Below are positions 34,522 through 45,923 of a stretch of DNA of 64,000 nt, piece by piece. Within the stretch, counting starts at the first letter, position 1, and every line of letters begins with the position of its first letter. The stretch is from Linyphia triangularis (Eukaryota > Arthropoda > Arachnida > Araneae > Linyphiidae). The stretch is taken from NCBI GenBank assembly GCA_963978545.1, contig OZ021724.1, positions 24,727,933 to 24,791,932 on the forward strand, written 5' to 3'. The notes under the pieces were generated by a model. That model did not search any database. It was not told the origin of the DNA and saw nothing but the letters and a program-made list of their open reading frames with translations. The translations under genes were made by a program, and so were the position numbers.

Positions 34522-35269
34522 GTGATGTTTATACTTGTTTTCCACTCCAAATAATTTTTAATAGGCAAAGCTGAATTCTTTTAAAGGACTTTATTTTTTT
34601 CTTAAACAGTCTGCTCTTGTTCTCATCAACAAATTTTTCCAGACATATTGAAGCGTAAATAAAAGTATGGTAAATAAATTAGTAGATCTAATGTAGAAGT
34701 GCTTTCTAGATGCAATACTTTGCAAATTTATTTCAGCTAATGTAAAATAGTTTCAAACCTGCATTTCTATAATTATAGTAGAAATAGAAACTGCAATTAT
34801 AGATAAAGAAAATTATATTCATATATTTGAAATCCTGTTTTTAAAAAATTTCAATAACCTATCATGTTTGCAACAGGGAAATCACATATGTGATAACACA
34901 AAGTGTATTTTTGAAAAAGCATATTTTTGCATTTGTTTGCCTAAATGATTAATCCAGACAGAAATATTGTTAGAAGTTATAATGGGAACAACATTTTTAT
35001 GACGAAATACCCATAAATAAAGTTTAGGTTAAGAGGGTAAGTCAGTCTGTCTCTATCCCATAGACCTAATGCTTTATTTTTTAAGCCACAAATTAAAACA
35101 ATTGAATAATTAAAAAATAAAAATACGAATTATTAAACTTAATTAATTATTAGAATTATTTTATTAACAATAATTATTAAAATTTGATTGATTATTTTGA
35201 AAATTTGGGGCGGTATAATTCTAAAATCACTGGGTCGATTTTATATCACAGTACGCCCCTGGGTAGACA

Positions 35270-36762
35270 AATATTGCTTCCTTTGTTAACAAACGACAAA
35301 GTAATTTCCATCTATGTGTGGTTTCAAACTGTTTCATTAAATTAAAGTTCAGAAGTGGCTCTAGCGCGAGGAGTGCAGGCACCTGTCGGGCAAGAATAAT
35401 CCTCCCCCTCTCTTTGTTAAGAATATTTTTTTCGAAAATACATACCAATAAAAATATCCTGCAGATTGAATTTAAATATTGATCTATCTTTTCTGTTTGT
35501 TAATTGATCTTATCTATCATTTAATCTTTAAATATATTTACAGGATACTTTCAACTTTAAAATACCTTTAGTTTGATTCACACCAATAACATAACAATGC
35601 AAACAATAATTTTTTTAAAGTTACTTTGGAAAAAGCAGAGTCTACCTTGCCTACTAGCAAGGTATAATTTACCCTAAAAACTATTTTGAAGTTTCAAATT
35701 TCCTCTGGTCCAATTACAACCAGAAAGTATACAACAAAATGTAATGTGTGAGGAGCAACATACCAAATTTCAAGAATGATAACGTGACGTGTATAATAAA
35801 TGGAAATGTGAAAAAGCCATGTTCTTTAGCGTAGCACAGCGAAGTTGATGTTAAAAGAAGCCTTCTGCACAGATGTCCTCTTTTAACATTATAAGAAAAC
35901 TTAAGCAGGATTCATACTCATTTTCAGAAAAAGAAAAAAAAATTCCCCGAGATTTCTAGAGACGTGTTTTTTCATTGCGGGCTTAATTATTTTTAGCCAC
36001 ATAAAATATAATTAAACCTCGATTACAGAAATTGTTCCGATAACTCGAAAAAAATAATTTTTCTTTAAGAATAACTTTCAGCAAGTCTATGTTGTCAATA
36101 AATCTGTAACAGTTACAGAATCATAACTCGAGGAGTTAACGTTACAGTGTAACGACAACTCCTCGAGTTAGGGTTAAACAAGTAACACCGAAGAGTATGA
36201 TTATTTTTTTTCTGAAAACATCGACTTTTTCCAGGTTTTAGGGAGGATTTTTCTCTTTTCCTTGAGATTTTAAGGCTGATTAATTTCCCCCGAGGAGTAT
36301 GAACCCTGTTTAGTTGCTCTACTACAAAGAGGCTATAACTATTAGCAGAAACCCCGGATTAACACCATATCATGTGTTAATACGGGGACTAATGACTATT
36401 GTACCTACCTTCATGAAATCGTAAATGAAAACAAAAAAAGTGTTTTCGATCAATAGCTGCAAGAAAAAAGTATTTTAGACAAATTTTAAAATCAAACCTG
36501 TTGATACGTAGAAAACTTGACTGTTTTTACGGTTGGTTATATTTTTCTTGGCTCTAGAGCAACAAGAAAGCTATACTTCACCGGAACATCATTACAAAAC
36601 GCCAACAGGATTAAAATATTTAACTGAGTGATACTAAATATATCAAAAGAAATATTTAACTGACGATTTTCCACTGGTTGCATTTGTGTGTATAGTAAAA
36701 TTTAATGAACATACAGTGTTCCTTTGGAGAAAGACTGTCAAAATTAAAAACTGTTACATTAA
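35270..36762. other. Gene-free stretch between two nested hAT elements
   Basis: AT-rich, with one structured palindrome (36125-36169) and a SINE-tail-like scrap near 36531-36600 (GGTTGGTTATATTTTTCTTGG). The minus-strand ORF at 35227-35448 has no motif and partly overlaps the hAT terminus. Confidence 0.4.
36125..36169. repeat. Nested palindrome of 13-bp and 5-bp stems
   Basis: AACTCGAGGAGTT (36125-36137) pairs with AACTCCTCGAGTT (36157-36169). Inside it GTTAC pairs with GTAAC around AGT (36141-36153). The result is a compact two-storey hairpin. Function unknown; perhaps the remnant of a pogo-type end, since CTCGAxxTAA motifs also occur in Tigger termini here. Confidence 0.75.
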
Positions 36763-36948
36763 CAGGACTGCCACTGACTATAAGCCCTAAAAATAGTTGC
36801 TTTAATAGTCTCAGATGTTAAAAATAGTAGCCAAAATAGTAGTCTTAGTCGTTGAAAATAGTAGTCTCAGATGTTGAAAATAGTAGCCTCGCTTTTCATA
36901 ACTTAAAAACGATTTTTTCTTTCAAAATGTTTAAACAATTATACTACA

Positions 36949-38085
36949 CTAGCTGCATACCCATGCTTTCTTACGAAATTTTAACATGTGCAATATTTTA
37001 GCTAGCTGTGAGGCCTCACATTGCGAAAATCTGTCATTCGTGTATAGGTCATAGTTTCTGGCACTTCGTTCGCAAGAAGGTTCATCGCTATGCAAAATCG
37101 AGCTCGCTTCGTTTGCTGAAAAGTTCATAGACACATAAACACAGGCTTACTTCCCTAGTTGAAAGGTTCATTGCTATGCAAGCATAGACTTGCTTCGCTC
37201 ACTGAAATGTTCATTACTGCATAAGCATAAGCTCGCTTCACTCACTAAAATCTAATTGCTACGTAAAGCCTTAATATTGGAAGCCACTCCCTTGTCGAGA
37301 AAAAAAAATTCCCCATTAATACAATACCCCTTTAAGATTATTTTAACACGTGTTTGTGGAAAGCAAAATTAGAAGGCCAAAACTATTTATGTTGAAACTT
37401 TCAGAGCTCTAGGCCTATTAGAAGTCACTTTTTGGGAAAAAATTAATTAAAAAACAAATTAAAACTTTTTGTCAATAGTCTAATTGGAAGGCCAAAACTA
37501 CTTGTGTTGAAAATTTCAAAACTGTAGCCCAAGTAGAAATTGTTCTGTAAAATATTTATCAATTAATTAAAAAAGAACTAAATAAAAATTGAAAATTCTT
37601 TTTTTTTAGAGTCCAATTAGGAGGCCACAACTACTTATGTTGAAAATTTCAGAGCTGTAGCCCTATTAGAAATCGGTTTGTTAAATATATATTAATTAAA
37701 AAAATTAATTAAAAAAGAACTAAACAAAAATTTCAAATTCTGTTTTTCAAAAATCCAAAAGTAATTATGTTGAAAATTTCAGAGCTATTGCCCAATTAGA
37801 AGTCGTTTTGTAAAAAAATTTGTTAATTAAGAAAATTAATTTAAAAAAAATCAAAATTTTAAAATTCTGTTTTTCAAAACTACAATTAGAAGGCTAAAAC
37901 TTCTTATATGAAAAATTTCTGAGCTGTATCTCAGTTTGAAGTCACTTTGTAAAAAAAAAAATTGATTTAAAAATAACTAATTAAAATTTTAACATTCTGT
38001 ATGTGATTTATACAATTAGAAGGCCGAAACTACTTCTGCTGAAAATTTCAGAACTCTACTCCAATTTTAAGTAGGTTTCTATAGT
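36949..38085 (-). mobile_element. Helitron fragment, 5' end truncated
   Basis: Begins CTAGCTGCATACCCATGC after an A and parallels the complete copy at 20744-22391 through all its repeated GAAAATTTCAGAGCTG units. It breaks off at GGTTTCTATAG, just before what would be the last ~40 bases of the 5' terminus. Transposase-like sequence starts directly at the break. Confidence 0.8.
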
Positions 38086-38870
38086 ACTGATCAACTGTGC
38101 TTAATGGAAATTTGTGAAGTCATCACTGCGGACAAAGCAGCGAAGGGCTGTTGAAGAGAAACTCTGGAAAGTATCACCACTCAAGGTGGTTTACAACCCC
38201 CAACAGAATTCTCATGTTCTATTTGGCTTAGAAGAAGTCCAACCAAAGCTTTATTGATATTAATTTCGTTCATCGTAAAAATCTAGGCACCTATGTGACT
38301 CAAGATCAAAGCCAAACAATCGGTAATCTATGGTGCAGAGCATTTGCATTAATCAATCTTTCTATCGCGTTATTTCTCAATTGATTTGAAGAAAGTCATT
38401 GATCCAGTAATTTTTGAAATGGGGGTTTGGGCTTTCCTGAAAATATCCTGATATCAATGCTAGCTGACGACAGAAATAACACAAATGAATCAGTCTCCCA
38501 AAGAATTTTGAATTTGTGCAAAGTCAAACGGTCTGCTGCAACCCAAACCCTTTTAGCGATTAATATCCGTATCTTAAACATACCAACTTTTGACCCTTGT
38601 GTGACAGATTATGTGAACTTGATTAAGTGGGAGAAAATGACAGAACGATTTAGTGATGACATGATTTCAGGAGCAATAGTAAACCCAGCAATCATTTGTA
38701 CGGCAATACTATAGTATTACCTACTATCAAGGGGTATCCCTGTCATACTCAAGCTATAGAACGAATAGTCACAGAAGCATTTTCTGCTGTAAGTGGATCA
38801 GAAGAGATGGGTTAAAAAGAAATAACATGGAATCATGAAATCTCAAGCCAGTTTTCAACACTAAACGTTA
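38086..38870 (+). pseudogene. Divergent hAT-like transposase relic, C-terminal half
   Basis: Frame-by-frame reading gives blocks homologous to the transposase at 52754-55080: MEICEVIT (38113), SRWFTTPNRILMFYL (38190-38235), LISFIVK (38258-38280), IKAKQSVIYGAEH (38307-38345), LSRYF...LKKVIDPVI (38361-38412), FPENILISMLADDR (38430-38473) and YPCHTQAIERIVTEAFSAVSG (38735-38800). Stops and at least two frame changes separate them. The N-terminal half is absent because homology begins at the Helitron breakpoint. The open stretch 38427-38714 is the best-preserved part. It is a second, older member of the family, not a copy of the same element. Confidence 0.8.
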
Positions 38871-39049
38871 TTACCGTTCACTGTAATTCCGAAGTTTTTT
38901 TGATTTTTCTTGATTTAATTCTTAAGAAGCTGTAATATGTTCCTAAAGCTTTTTTTTTTCTGTAACCATTTAGTATATGTCCTCTCATTCCAATAAAAAT
39001 TTAAAAGTACTAAAGGCTTGTTTCACTTAAACAAAAATCACTTTGACAA

Positions 39050-39360
39050 TAAAAAGCTTAAATACCAAAACTTCATCCTCCTGGCATAGAGCTTAACATA
39101 AAATTTATTATTTTATTTTTCCCTTAATTAATGTACATCAAAACATCTTTTCCGTACAGGTAGGTTTTGAAATTCTTCAGAAAAAAAATTCAATTGACTT
39201 CGACTTTTTGCTATAAAAAAGCTCAAATACCTAAAATTCATCCTTCTGTGGCAGTATTGAACTTAAAATTTAATTTTTTTATTTATTTTTCCATGTATCT
39301 ATATACCATAGAACATCTTTTCCCCATAGGTCGGATTTGAAATTCCGAATTTTTTTTTTC
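39050..39360 (+). repeat. Two diverged tandem units of ~165 bp
   Basis: AAAAGCTTAAATACCAAAAC...TTCATCC (from 39050) and AAAAGCTCAAATACCTAAAA...TTCATCC (from 39218) are each followed by AACATCTTTTCC...GGTxGGxTTTGAAATTC. They lie downstream of the transposase relic, within the same element. Confidence 0.65.
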
Positions 39361-40284
39361 GATCCACCAAACTGAATACGTCATACATTTTGCGCCTTTG
39401 ATTGATTTAGGAAAATAACAAGGCTTTTTTATACTTAAATACTAATACAATTACCTTGGCAAAGTTAGGCGACTTTTTTAACAAAAGAAGAAAGGTGATT
39501 TACGATGACATTACCAAGCCATTGAAGTTGCGCAAAAGTAGATGCTCCATTGGTTACATGACAACCCTCAATTGCTAAATGTACATTTCAATTGGTATTT
39601 TTACGCAGATATAAAAAAAAGAACAGGTTAAAGAAGCTGTCCATACTAATGACATTTTTGTCTGGCGTTCAAGGCAAATTTCACAAATTCATTCTTGATG
39701 TTGAGCCCTGCACTGCGAAAGATAAAACATTGGAACCTAGAAACAGGTAGGAAAAACTAATAATTGCGAGCGTGGTTACCAGGGAGATACTATTGTAGGA
39801 CTAACGAGGTTACCACTCGACCCACGAACATGAACTAAAATTAACACCTATTACGGTAGAGTCCCCCCCCCCCCCTAAAAATATTGCTATTTTTACAAAA
39901 CTGCGATAGTACCTTAATGCAGATTTTGTTTCTGTCCTACTATGAGACAAGAGTATCTACTTTTTTTAAAAAATAGTAGCCTTAGCCCAAAAATAGTTGA
40001 AGGTTTTGCTTAAAATAGTCGTTTTGAACCCTTTTTACACTAAAATAGTCGCCTGGCCACTAAAATAGTCGCTTTAGTATCCTTTTTAGTCGCCAGTGGC
40101 AGCCCTGCATTAAGCAGACTTGAAATAATGCATACTTTATACAGGTCACATTTTTAAATGCAAAATGAAAAGTCGCAATAAAAAACAAAACAATGGGAAC
40201 TGGCAATCTTCAATCATACTTTCTGCAAATTCGGGACTTTGGTACCACGGCAGTCCTTATTTAAACTAAGGATATGTTGTTGGG

Positions 40285-40466
40285 TTGGTTGGTTATTTTC
40301 AGATTATATGGCGCTGTCAGCAACAAGAGGGCTATAATGCGCCGAAACATTCGTCATTAGACAAGCCAACATACATTTACAAACACCCATGCCTAACACT
40401 GGACTCGAACCCGCAACCTCGTGGTCTAGAAGCTAGCATGCTAACCACTATACCGTTTGGTCGGCC
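40285..40466 (-). mobile_element. SINE-A copy 11, TSD GGATATGTTGTTGGG
   Basis: Full-length copy with a perfect 15-bp TSD at 40270-40284 and 40467-40481. It lies ~110 bp downstream of the polyadenylation signal of mRpL54. Confidence 0.94.
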
Positions 40467-40576
40467 GGATATGTTGTTGGGAAAAGATTTGGGGAGAATC
40501 GAAACTGTTGTACTTTAATTATGACCACCAAGTGCACTTTTAAGTCAGTCAAACAAAAGATAAATAATAAACAAAC

Positions 40577-40582
40577 TTTATT
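40577..40582 (-). terminator. AATAAA polyadenylation signal of mRpL54
   Basis: TTTATT on the plus strand, i.e. AATAAA on the transcribed strand, 27 bases after the TAG stop. The short 3' UTR fits a compact housekeeping transcript. Confidence 0.75.
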
Positions 40583-40608
40583 AGCACAACTACACACACT
40601 TCTCAGTC

Positions 40609-41039
40609 CTAAATAATCCTCCACCCCTTCTTATCAAATATAGGTGGCTCATCGAACCCGGGATCATACTTATAGGCCAGTGCCCTAAAGCGAATCTTCT
40701 TTAGTTTGTAAATCTTGTCCTGCTCGTTGACGCGCTTCTTGAGCCTGTTCTGCGTCTTGAGCAACCTCAGCCTACGAATCTTCTGGAGGAAGAAGTAGTG
40801 TTCCCAGTACTCCTTGGTGTTCGGGTCCATCTCGTCCAGAGGGGGCGGAGGTCCAAGTCGCAAGGACCACAGCCACTCTGGATATTCAGAGTCCTCCTTG
40901 AGTTTGAAGTCTTCACCCTCCTTGAGGATGTTGCTTCCGCAGCAGTAGTTGACCAGTTTGTGGGGGTCCGTTTCGACAGGGAGTTGCTTCTTTTTCTCGA
41001 AGGCACCGCCCATGATTTTGCCCTTGCCGGCAAGAGTAC
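40609..41039 (-). CDS. mRpL54: Mitochondrial ribosomal protein mL54, main coding exon
   Basis: Encodes nearly all of mL54, a small protein of the mitochondrial ribosome large subunit that acts in the matrix. The diagnostic block runs from ETDPHKLVNYCCGSNILKEG through LKEDSEYPEWLW and LGPPPPLDEMDPNTKEYW, the mL54 core known from animals. A basic stretch follows (KIRRLRLLKTQNRLKKR), then a C-terminal extension of about 40 residues ending YDPGFDEPPIFDKKGWRII, longer than the human protein as I recall it. The exon starts at 41039 after acceptor TTCTAG, and the reading frame enters in phase 1. The first in-frame ATG (41012) would omit TLAGKGKI, so translation probably starts in an upstream exon. 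Stop TAG at 40609-40611. GC content is clearly higher than in the surrounding DNA. The reading frame is intact. Confidence 0.93.
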
Positions 41040-42690
41040 CTAGAAAGAATACAGTGTCATAAGAATGATTTTATCACAGTGTTCTAGATAGTGTAGAGAC
41101 TAAAGACTGTTAATAGTTACTAAGTTCCAACGTGTGAAGTGATTTAAGGAAGCAAATCAAAGTCACCTATGAAAATGTCTTCCGATTTAAAGAAATTCCA
41201 ATTGGTAAAACGGCAAAAAAATTGATTTACCAAACACCGTATGGGTGTTGCTGACTCAACCCATGAAAGGAAAATTCACACAAATTGGCTTTTTGTTGGT
41301 TGGTTGTACCCATCTTGTTGCTGCTGGACATATATATAACTAGTCGGGACTGGGAAAGCTGCTGGAAGAAAAATGATTTTTTTTTTCTGGTTTTTGGTGT
41401 TTCCAGCAGGTTGCTGTTAACTAATAGCTGTAGTGTACATACCAAATACTCCCATTTCCTATTACTAGTGTGGCAGTCGATACTGGGAAAAACACTGGAA
41501 GAAAAGATAGCCGTCACAGTGGCATTGTCTAGTTGGTGAAATAAACATCCTCAGAGAAATCTTTGCACCGCCCTGCAACATTTCAATACCACCTCTTCAT
41601 ATTAAATTAATAGAATTGTAAAATCACCTCTACACAATTTGTAAAACAACCTCGGAACAATGGGGAATGCTTTGAATATTCGGGTGCCAAATTGCCAGGA
41701 CCTGTCATGGTCGAAACTGAATTATGGAGTGTCAATTAGCTGGGATTTTCAAAGACCATGAATTTGTAAACAACAGGGCAGGTCTCCAGAAAGCATATTT
41801 TGGGGACATTCACGAATATCGTAAAGAAATTTTGGGCAATAACAAGAACCCAAAACCTAAGAGTTCATGAGCAGAGATTTATATCAAATAGTATGCTTTA
41901 AAGTGCATTTTTTTTTTTCATTCACAACTTGATAACTTTCCCAAAATTTTGTTGTAAGCCAGATAAAAGAGGAAATACTCCACAAGGACGTTAAAGAGAT
42001 TGAGAAGAATAGCTAAGAAAAACAGAGCATTTAACCATGATGGCCAAAATTTTATTCGGAATCAAAACTAAATTCCCATACCTAAATTGTTTATAAATTT
42101 CCTGTTCCATAAAAATACTGCAAAAAATCAAGAGCACAAAAAAATACTAAATTTATGGTCATTAATTAAGGTTTTTTTTTAATACACTTGTGTAATTAAT
42201 TCAAGTTTTGTATAAAAAATTTTACTTTAAAAAACGTCTAAAAAATTCTAAGCAAGTACCTACCAAAATTTCAAAATACATTAAATTTCAAACACATTTT
42301 CCTAAATGCATAAATTTCTAAAAGAAAAATTGTGTAGATTTATCATTTCTTAAATCATTCTATGCAACAAAGAATATCAATTATAACTAAGATAAACCTT
42401 ATACTGAAACAAAATAATTTTGAATGATAAAATAAAACACTATTTAAATCAAAGCTGAAGCTAATATTTTTAATAAATTTCAGGTAAAAAGTAGCAAACA
42501 AGTTTATTTAATCTAAGTGTTGTGCTGTTAGAAATCAATGTGTTCCAATTTTGCTATTTTTAAAATGATTGCCTTTAAAAAATGTGTTAAAATATTGAAT
42601 ATAAGCCTTTGTAGTAATGTGCATAGATAATTAAATTTAGGATAAGGAAAGTTGGGCCTGAAAAAAAAAAAATAACTATGTTTTATAGGC
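41040..42690 (-). other. Putative mRpL54 intron, proximal part
   Basis: AT-rich sequence upstream of the exon acceptor. Short ORFs near 41227-41539 on both strands carry no motif. No exon was recognised here. Confidence 0.45.
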
Positions 42691-42698
42691 ATCAGTAC

Positions 42699-44607
42699 TA
42701 GGCCTGGGCGATGTCAACATTTCTGCATCATGATATATCGGGAAGCAAACATCACGATGTCACGATACATCGCGATGTTAATTATGTGTATTTTTTAAAA
42801 AAATTTTTTACAAAATACTACAAAACAACGTTTTCATATCACGCTATATAGCCGAAAGTTATGCTTACTTAGCTTTGTAAAATTTTATTAAATTCATTTT
42901 AGTTTTTTATAGTTTTAGGAAGTTTATTTTAAATAACATAAGCAGCGACCGAATTATTTTCAGGGGGATACACAAAGCACCCAAGGGGTATAAGTTGGTT
43001 ATTATTATTATTATTATTTTTGGTTTAATCAGGATTTTTCAATTTCTCTATCTTAATGAAATTTTACTTTGTTATTTTCCAGGGTAGGAGAAGGGGGGGG
43101 GGGGGACAAGTGCACTTCCTAGCGGTGCACATATGTTACTTTAGTTATTGGATATTCTTAATTATTAAATCAAAAACATACTTCATAATAAATATTTTAT
43201 TACTTACAATATACAACATAACTATTAGACAATAAAAATAAAATTAATGCATAACATTTAAAATTCTAATGATTTTTATTTTGTACCAAAAAAATCTGCA
43301 TTTCCACATTCTTAAAAAGCAATGTTGGATTGAGTAATTAATCTTATGGAAATAAACTTTATCCAAATTGTACAAACTGAAAAAAATTATAAAACATTTA
43401 TTTACTTACGAGAACGAAGAGAAAATCCTTCAACGTAAAAGGGAAAAAAATCGTTAATAAATATTTAAGCAATCAAACTAGAGAAACAACTGTGATTAGT
43501 CCATGCACTAGTTCACATTGATTTTAGCAGATATAACAAACAGCTCATAGTAATAAATAACCAGATTATCTTAACTGGGTAAGAACTAGACAGAAATTTC
43601 CGCACCAGAATACCGCAATCTCCTTGTGTTAATAAATAAAGCAAAATAAAATAATAGCAAGATAAAAAAAAAAATCTTAAAGTTAATATAAAAGATTTCA
43701 AAATACAGAATTGTAATATTTTATTTCTTTCAAGTTAGAGGAATAATGAAAAAAAAAAAAAAAAAAAAATCAAAAATGAAACACAAAAAGTGTAGGAAAT
43801 GCTCCATAGAATTCCAAAAATAGATATCAAGGTCTTATATCTGATGACTATTTAATAAAAATCAAAACGTTTTCCAAGAGTTGAGAGAACAACTTAAATA
43901 ATGTTTAAACAATAAAAAGAATACTTCTTTTATAGAATCTCCAATATTACTAGACTACTGGCGTCACCTCGCAATTTCAATACTCATCGCACATACGGAA
44001 GACGGATACGATTACCACGATGTGGTTTTTTCTGATGAAGTATTGGGCATGCGCAAAAGCAAAGAATGGAATCTTTGCAAGCATGGAAATCGTCTGAAAC
44101 GGACCGATGTTTACGGTTTCACTATGTTTCTATACAATATTTGGAACATCGCGCTTATGCAGGCAGGGTGGATAGGATTATCACGATGTGAGCTTGCTGA
44201 TGAAGTACCGAGCAAAAGCAAATGGAACTCGTTTCAAATGACGCGGTGTCGACGGTTTCAATACGTTTCTATAGTATCTTAGAAACACCGCGCATGAATC
44301 GTGGCACGGTTCTTCGTCCTTGAAGTGCTAGGCAACTATCGTCAAAAAAGATCGTGATGTATCGGTGTTGGGTTTGGTTGGTTGTATTCAGATTATCTGG
44401 CGCCGTCAGCAACACGAGGGCTATAATGCGCCGAAACTTTCGTCATTAGACAAGCCAACATACATTTACAAACACCCATGCCAAACACGGGACTCGAACC
44501 CGCAACCTCGCGGTCTAGAAGCCAGCACACTAACCGTATCGGTGTTGGGAAAATAATGACACCGGTTTGGCGATGTTGATTTCACACCGGTTTTTGCCGA
44601 TGTATCG
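42699..44607. mobile_element. hAT element, 1.9 kb, TSD ATCAGTAC
   Basis: Left end TAGGCCTGGGCGATGTCAAC, right end TGTATCGCCCAAACCTA, with perfect 8-bp TSDs ATCAGTAC (42691-42698, 44608-44615) that fit the hAT target preference nTnnnnAn. Subterminal GATGT/CGATGTATCG motifs are frequent, and the right third contains two to three diverged repeats (about 43990-44150 and 44170-44330) sharing CACGATGTG, TGATGAAGTA and AAAAGCAAA. No transposase is recognisable; the ORF 44022-44282 merely spans those repeats. It sits in the putative mRpL54 intron and contains a SINE. Confidence 0.9.
44373..44535 (-). mobile_element. SINE-A copy 12, 5'-truncated, TSD GTATCGGTGTTGGG
   Basis: Lacks the last ~20 bases of the tRNA head. 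Perfect 14-bp TSD at 44359-44372 and 44536-44549, inside the hAT element. It carries the ATTCAG variant of the tail junction (GTATTCAG), as copies 8 and 17 do. Confidence 0.93.
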
Positions 44608-44615
44608 CCCAAACC

Positions 44616-45619
44616 TAATCAGTACTAGATTCGGTTAAAACTATTTAATAGGAAAGAAAAAAATTTCTTTCACATTCATGATTTTATTAAATGTGTTTAA
44701 ATTTTTAAAAGAAATTACACAATTTCCATACGAATTTATTTCAATATCTGTCGGAAATTTAAGTAAATAATCTTGAAACCGAATGATTGTTTTCAATGAG
44801 CAAAGTAAGACTTAAAAAATTTTTGACTTTTTTTTATGTATAATGTTTTTTGTGTTAAAAAAGCTAGAAACTATCTAACATTAAAATATTCATTTTGTAA
44901 TGCCTAATAATAATTGAGGAACTAGTTTTGCAATTTAAACAAATTTGGCACACAGCTAGCCCATACATATCCATGAAAACATAAATAAAATTTTAAAGAA
45001 CATATTTTTCTTCAATTTGTTAAGTATATGTGAAAAACTTTTTCTTTTAACTGCAATATGTTTGATATCAAATGAAACATTCATATTGAAAGTATTTAAA
45101 AAATATGTCACATATATATGCAGATTGTGAATTTTACTACCAAATTTCCAAAGAATTAACCATCTGAAAATATGTACCCCCTATATCCGAAAACTTACCC
45201 AGAAAAACCCCCCAAGAAAGTAAAAGACTACAAAGAGGTGACAGGAAAGCAAATAAAATCTTGTTTGTAAGGAAATAAGTTTATGAATTATATTTTAACT
45301 CATTTTTAATGACTACAACCTATAATAAAAGCTGCATATTAACATCCTATGACTGGGCATATTGGTTTAGTTGGTAAGTATCGAATTATCATCCAAGTGT
45401 TTCGTATAATAAATTTGACTTCAAATGCATCCAAAATTTTAAAGGCTAAGTGAAAAAAAAAAAAAAAAAAAAATCAAGCATATACACAAATAATGTATAT
45501 AATTAACAGGACAAAAATGTATTCTAATTAATACAACACACATGTAATTGCATTGGATACTTCTGTTTTATTTTCAACGTTTTCATTTTAGATCATAATA
45601 GCGATAAATTGCAAGCATG
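44616..45619. other. AT-rich intronic sequence
   Basis: No gene. One poly(A) tract (45453-45473) without a recognisable retrocopy. Confidence 0.4.
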
Positions 45620-45923
45620 TACAGTCAACTCGCGATAACTCGAGGTCTCATAAGTAGAATATATTCGTTTACTTCGAAGTTTTCATTTGGACCCAAGACA
45701 ATTTAATGTATTTCAACACTAAGTTATCTCCATAGTGATGCATACAGAAACTAAACTGGCTTTTTCCTTTACATTTCATTCCATATTTAAGTGCGAGTCA
45801 ATAGTGTTGGTTTACGTTGGATTTGAATAATATTAAAACGTAAGTAGTCTAACTCAAAAAGTTAAATTTATCAATGAACCTGAACAAAATCTGCAATGTA
45901 AGAAGAAAGATGTTGCTTTCAAG

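Larger units (their letters stand above)
29812..35261 (+). mobile_element. hAT-family MITE expanded to 5.4 kb by nested insertions, TSD GGTAGACA
   Basis: Left end CAGGGGCAAACTGATGGCC, right end ACAGTACGCCCCTG. A perfect 8-bp TSD GGTAGACA lies at 29804-29811 and 35262-35269. The same family is only 755 bp long at 56200-56954, with matching outer blocks (GTAAAAAATGGGCYGGTCTGGA on the left, GAAAATTTGGG...ATCACYKGGYCGATTTTAT on the right), so about 4.7 kb here is foreign. The inserts are a Helitron, a second Helitron fragment, a probable solo LTR, a hAT end and a SINE, listed separately. No transposase survives. Confidence 0.88.
36763..40107 (+). mobile_element. hAT-like element, 3.3 kb, CAGGGCTGCCACTG ends, TSD CATTAA
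   Basis: Left end CAGGACTGCCACTGACTA and right end AGTCGCCAGTGGCAGCCCTG are inverted with few mismatches. CATTAA flanks both sides (36757-36762, 40108-40113). Many AAAATAGTMGYC motifs crowd both subterminal regions (36788-36895, 39972-40095), all in plus orientation. Inside are a Helitron fragment (36949-38085) and a transposase relic (38086-38870). If the relic belongs to this element, it is a decayed autonomous copy. Confidence 0.75.

Noticed and set aside
40767..41043. Arg/Ser-rich and Leu-rich ORFs overlapping the mRpL54 exon
   Set aside because: Shadows in other frames of a GC-rich coding exon whose own frame matches mL54.
44022..44282. 86-residue ORF in the hAT element
   Set aside because: It spans two diverged copies of a non-coding internal repeat. 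It does not resemble a transposase.
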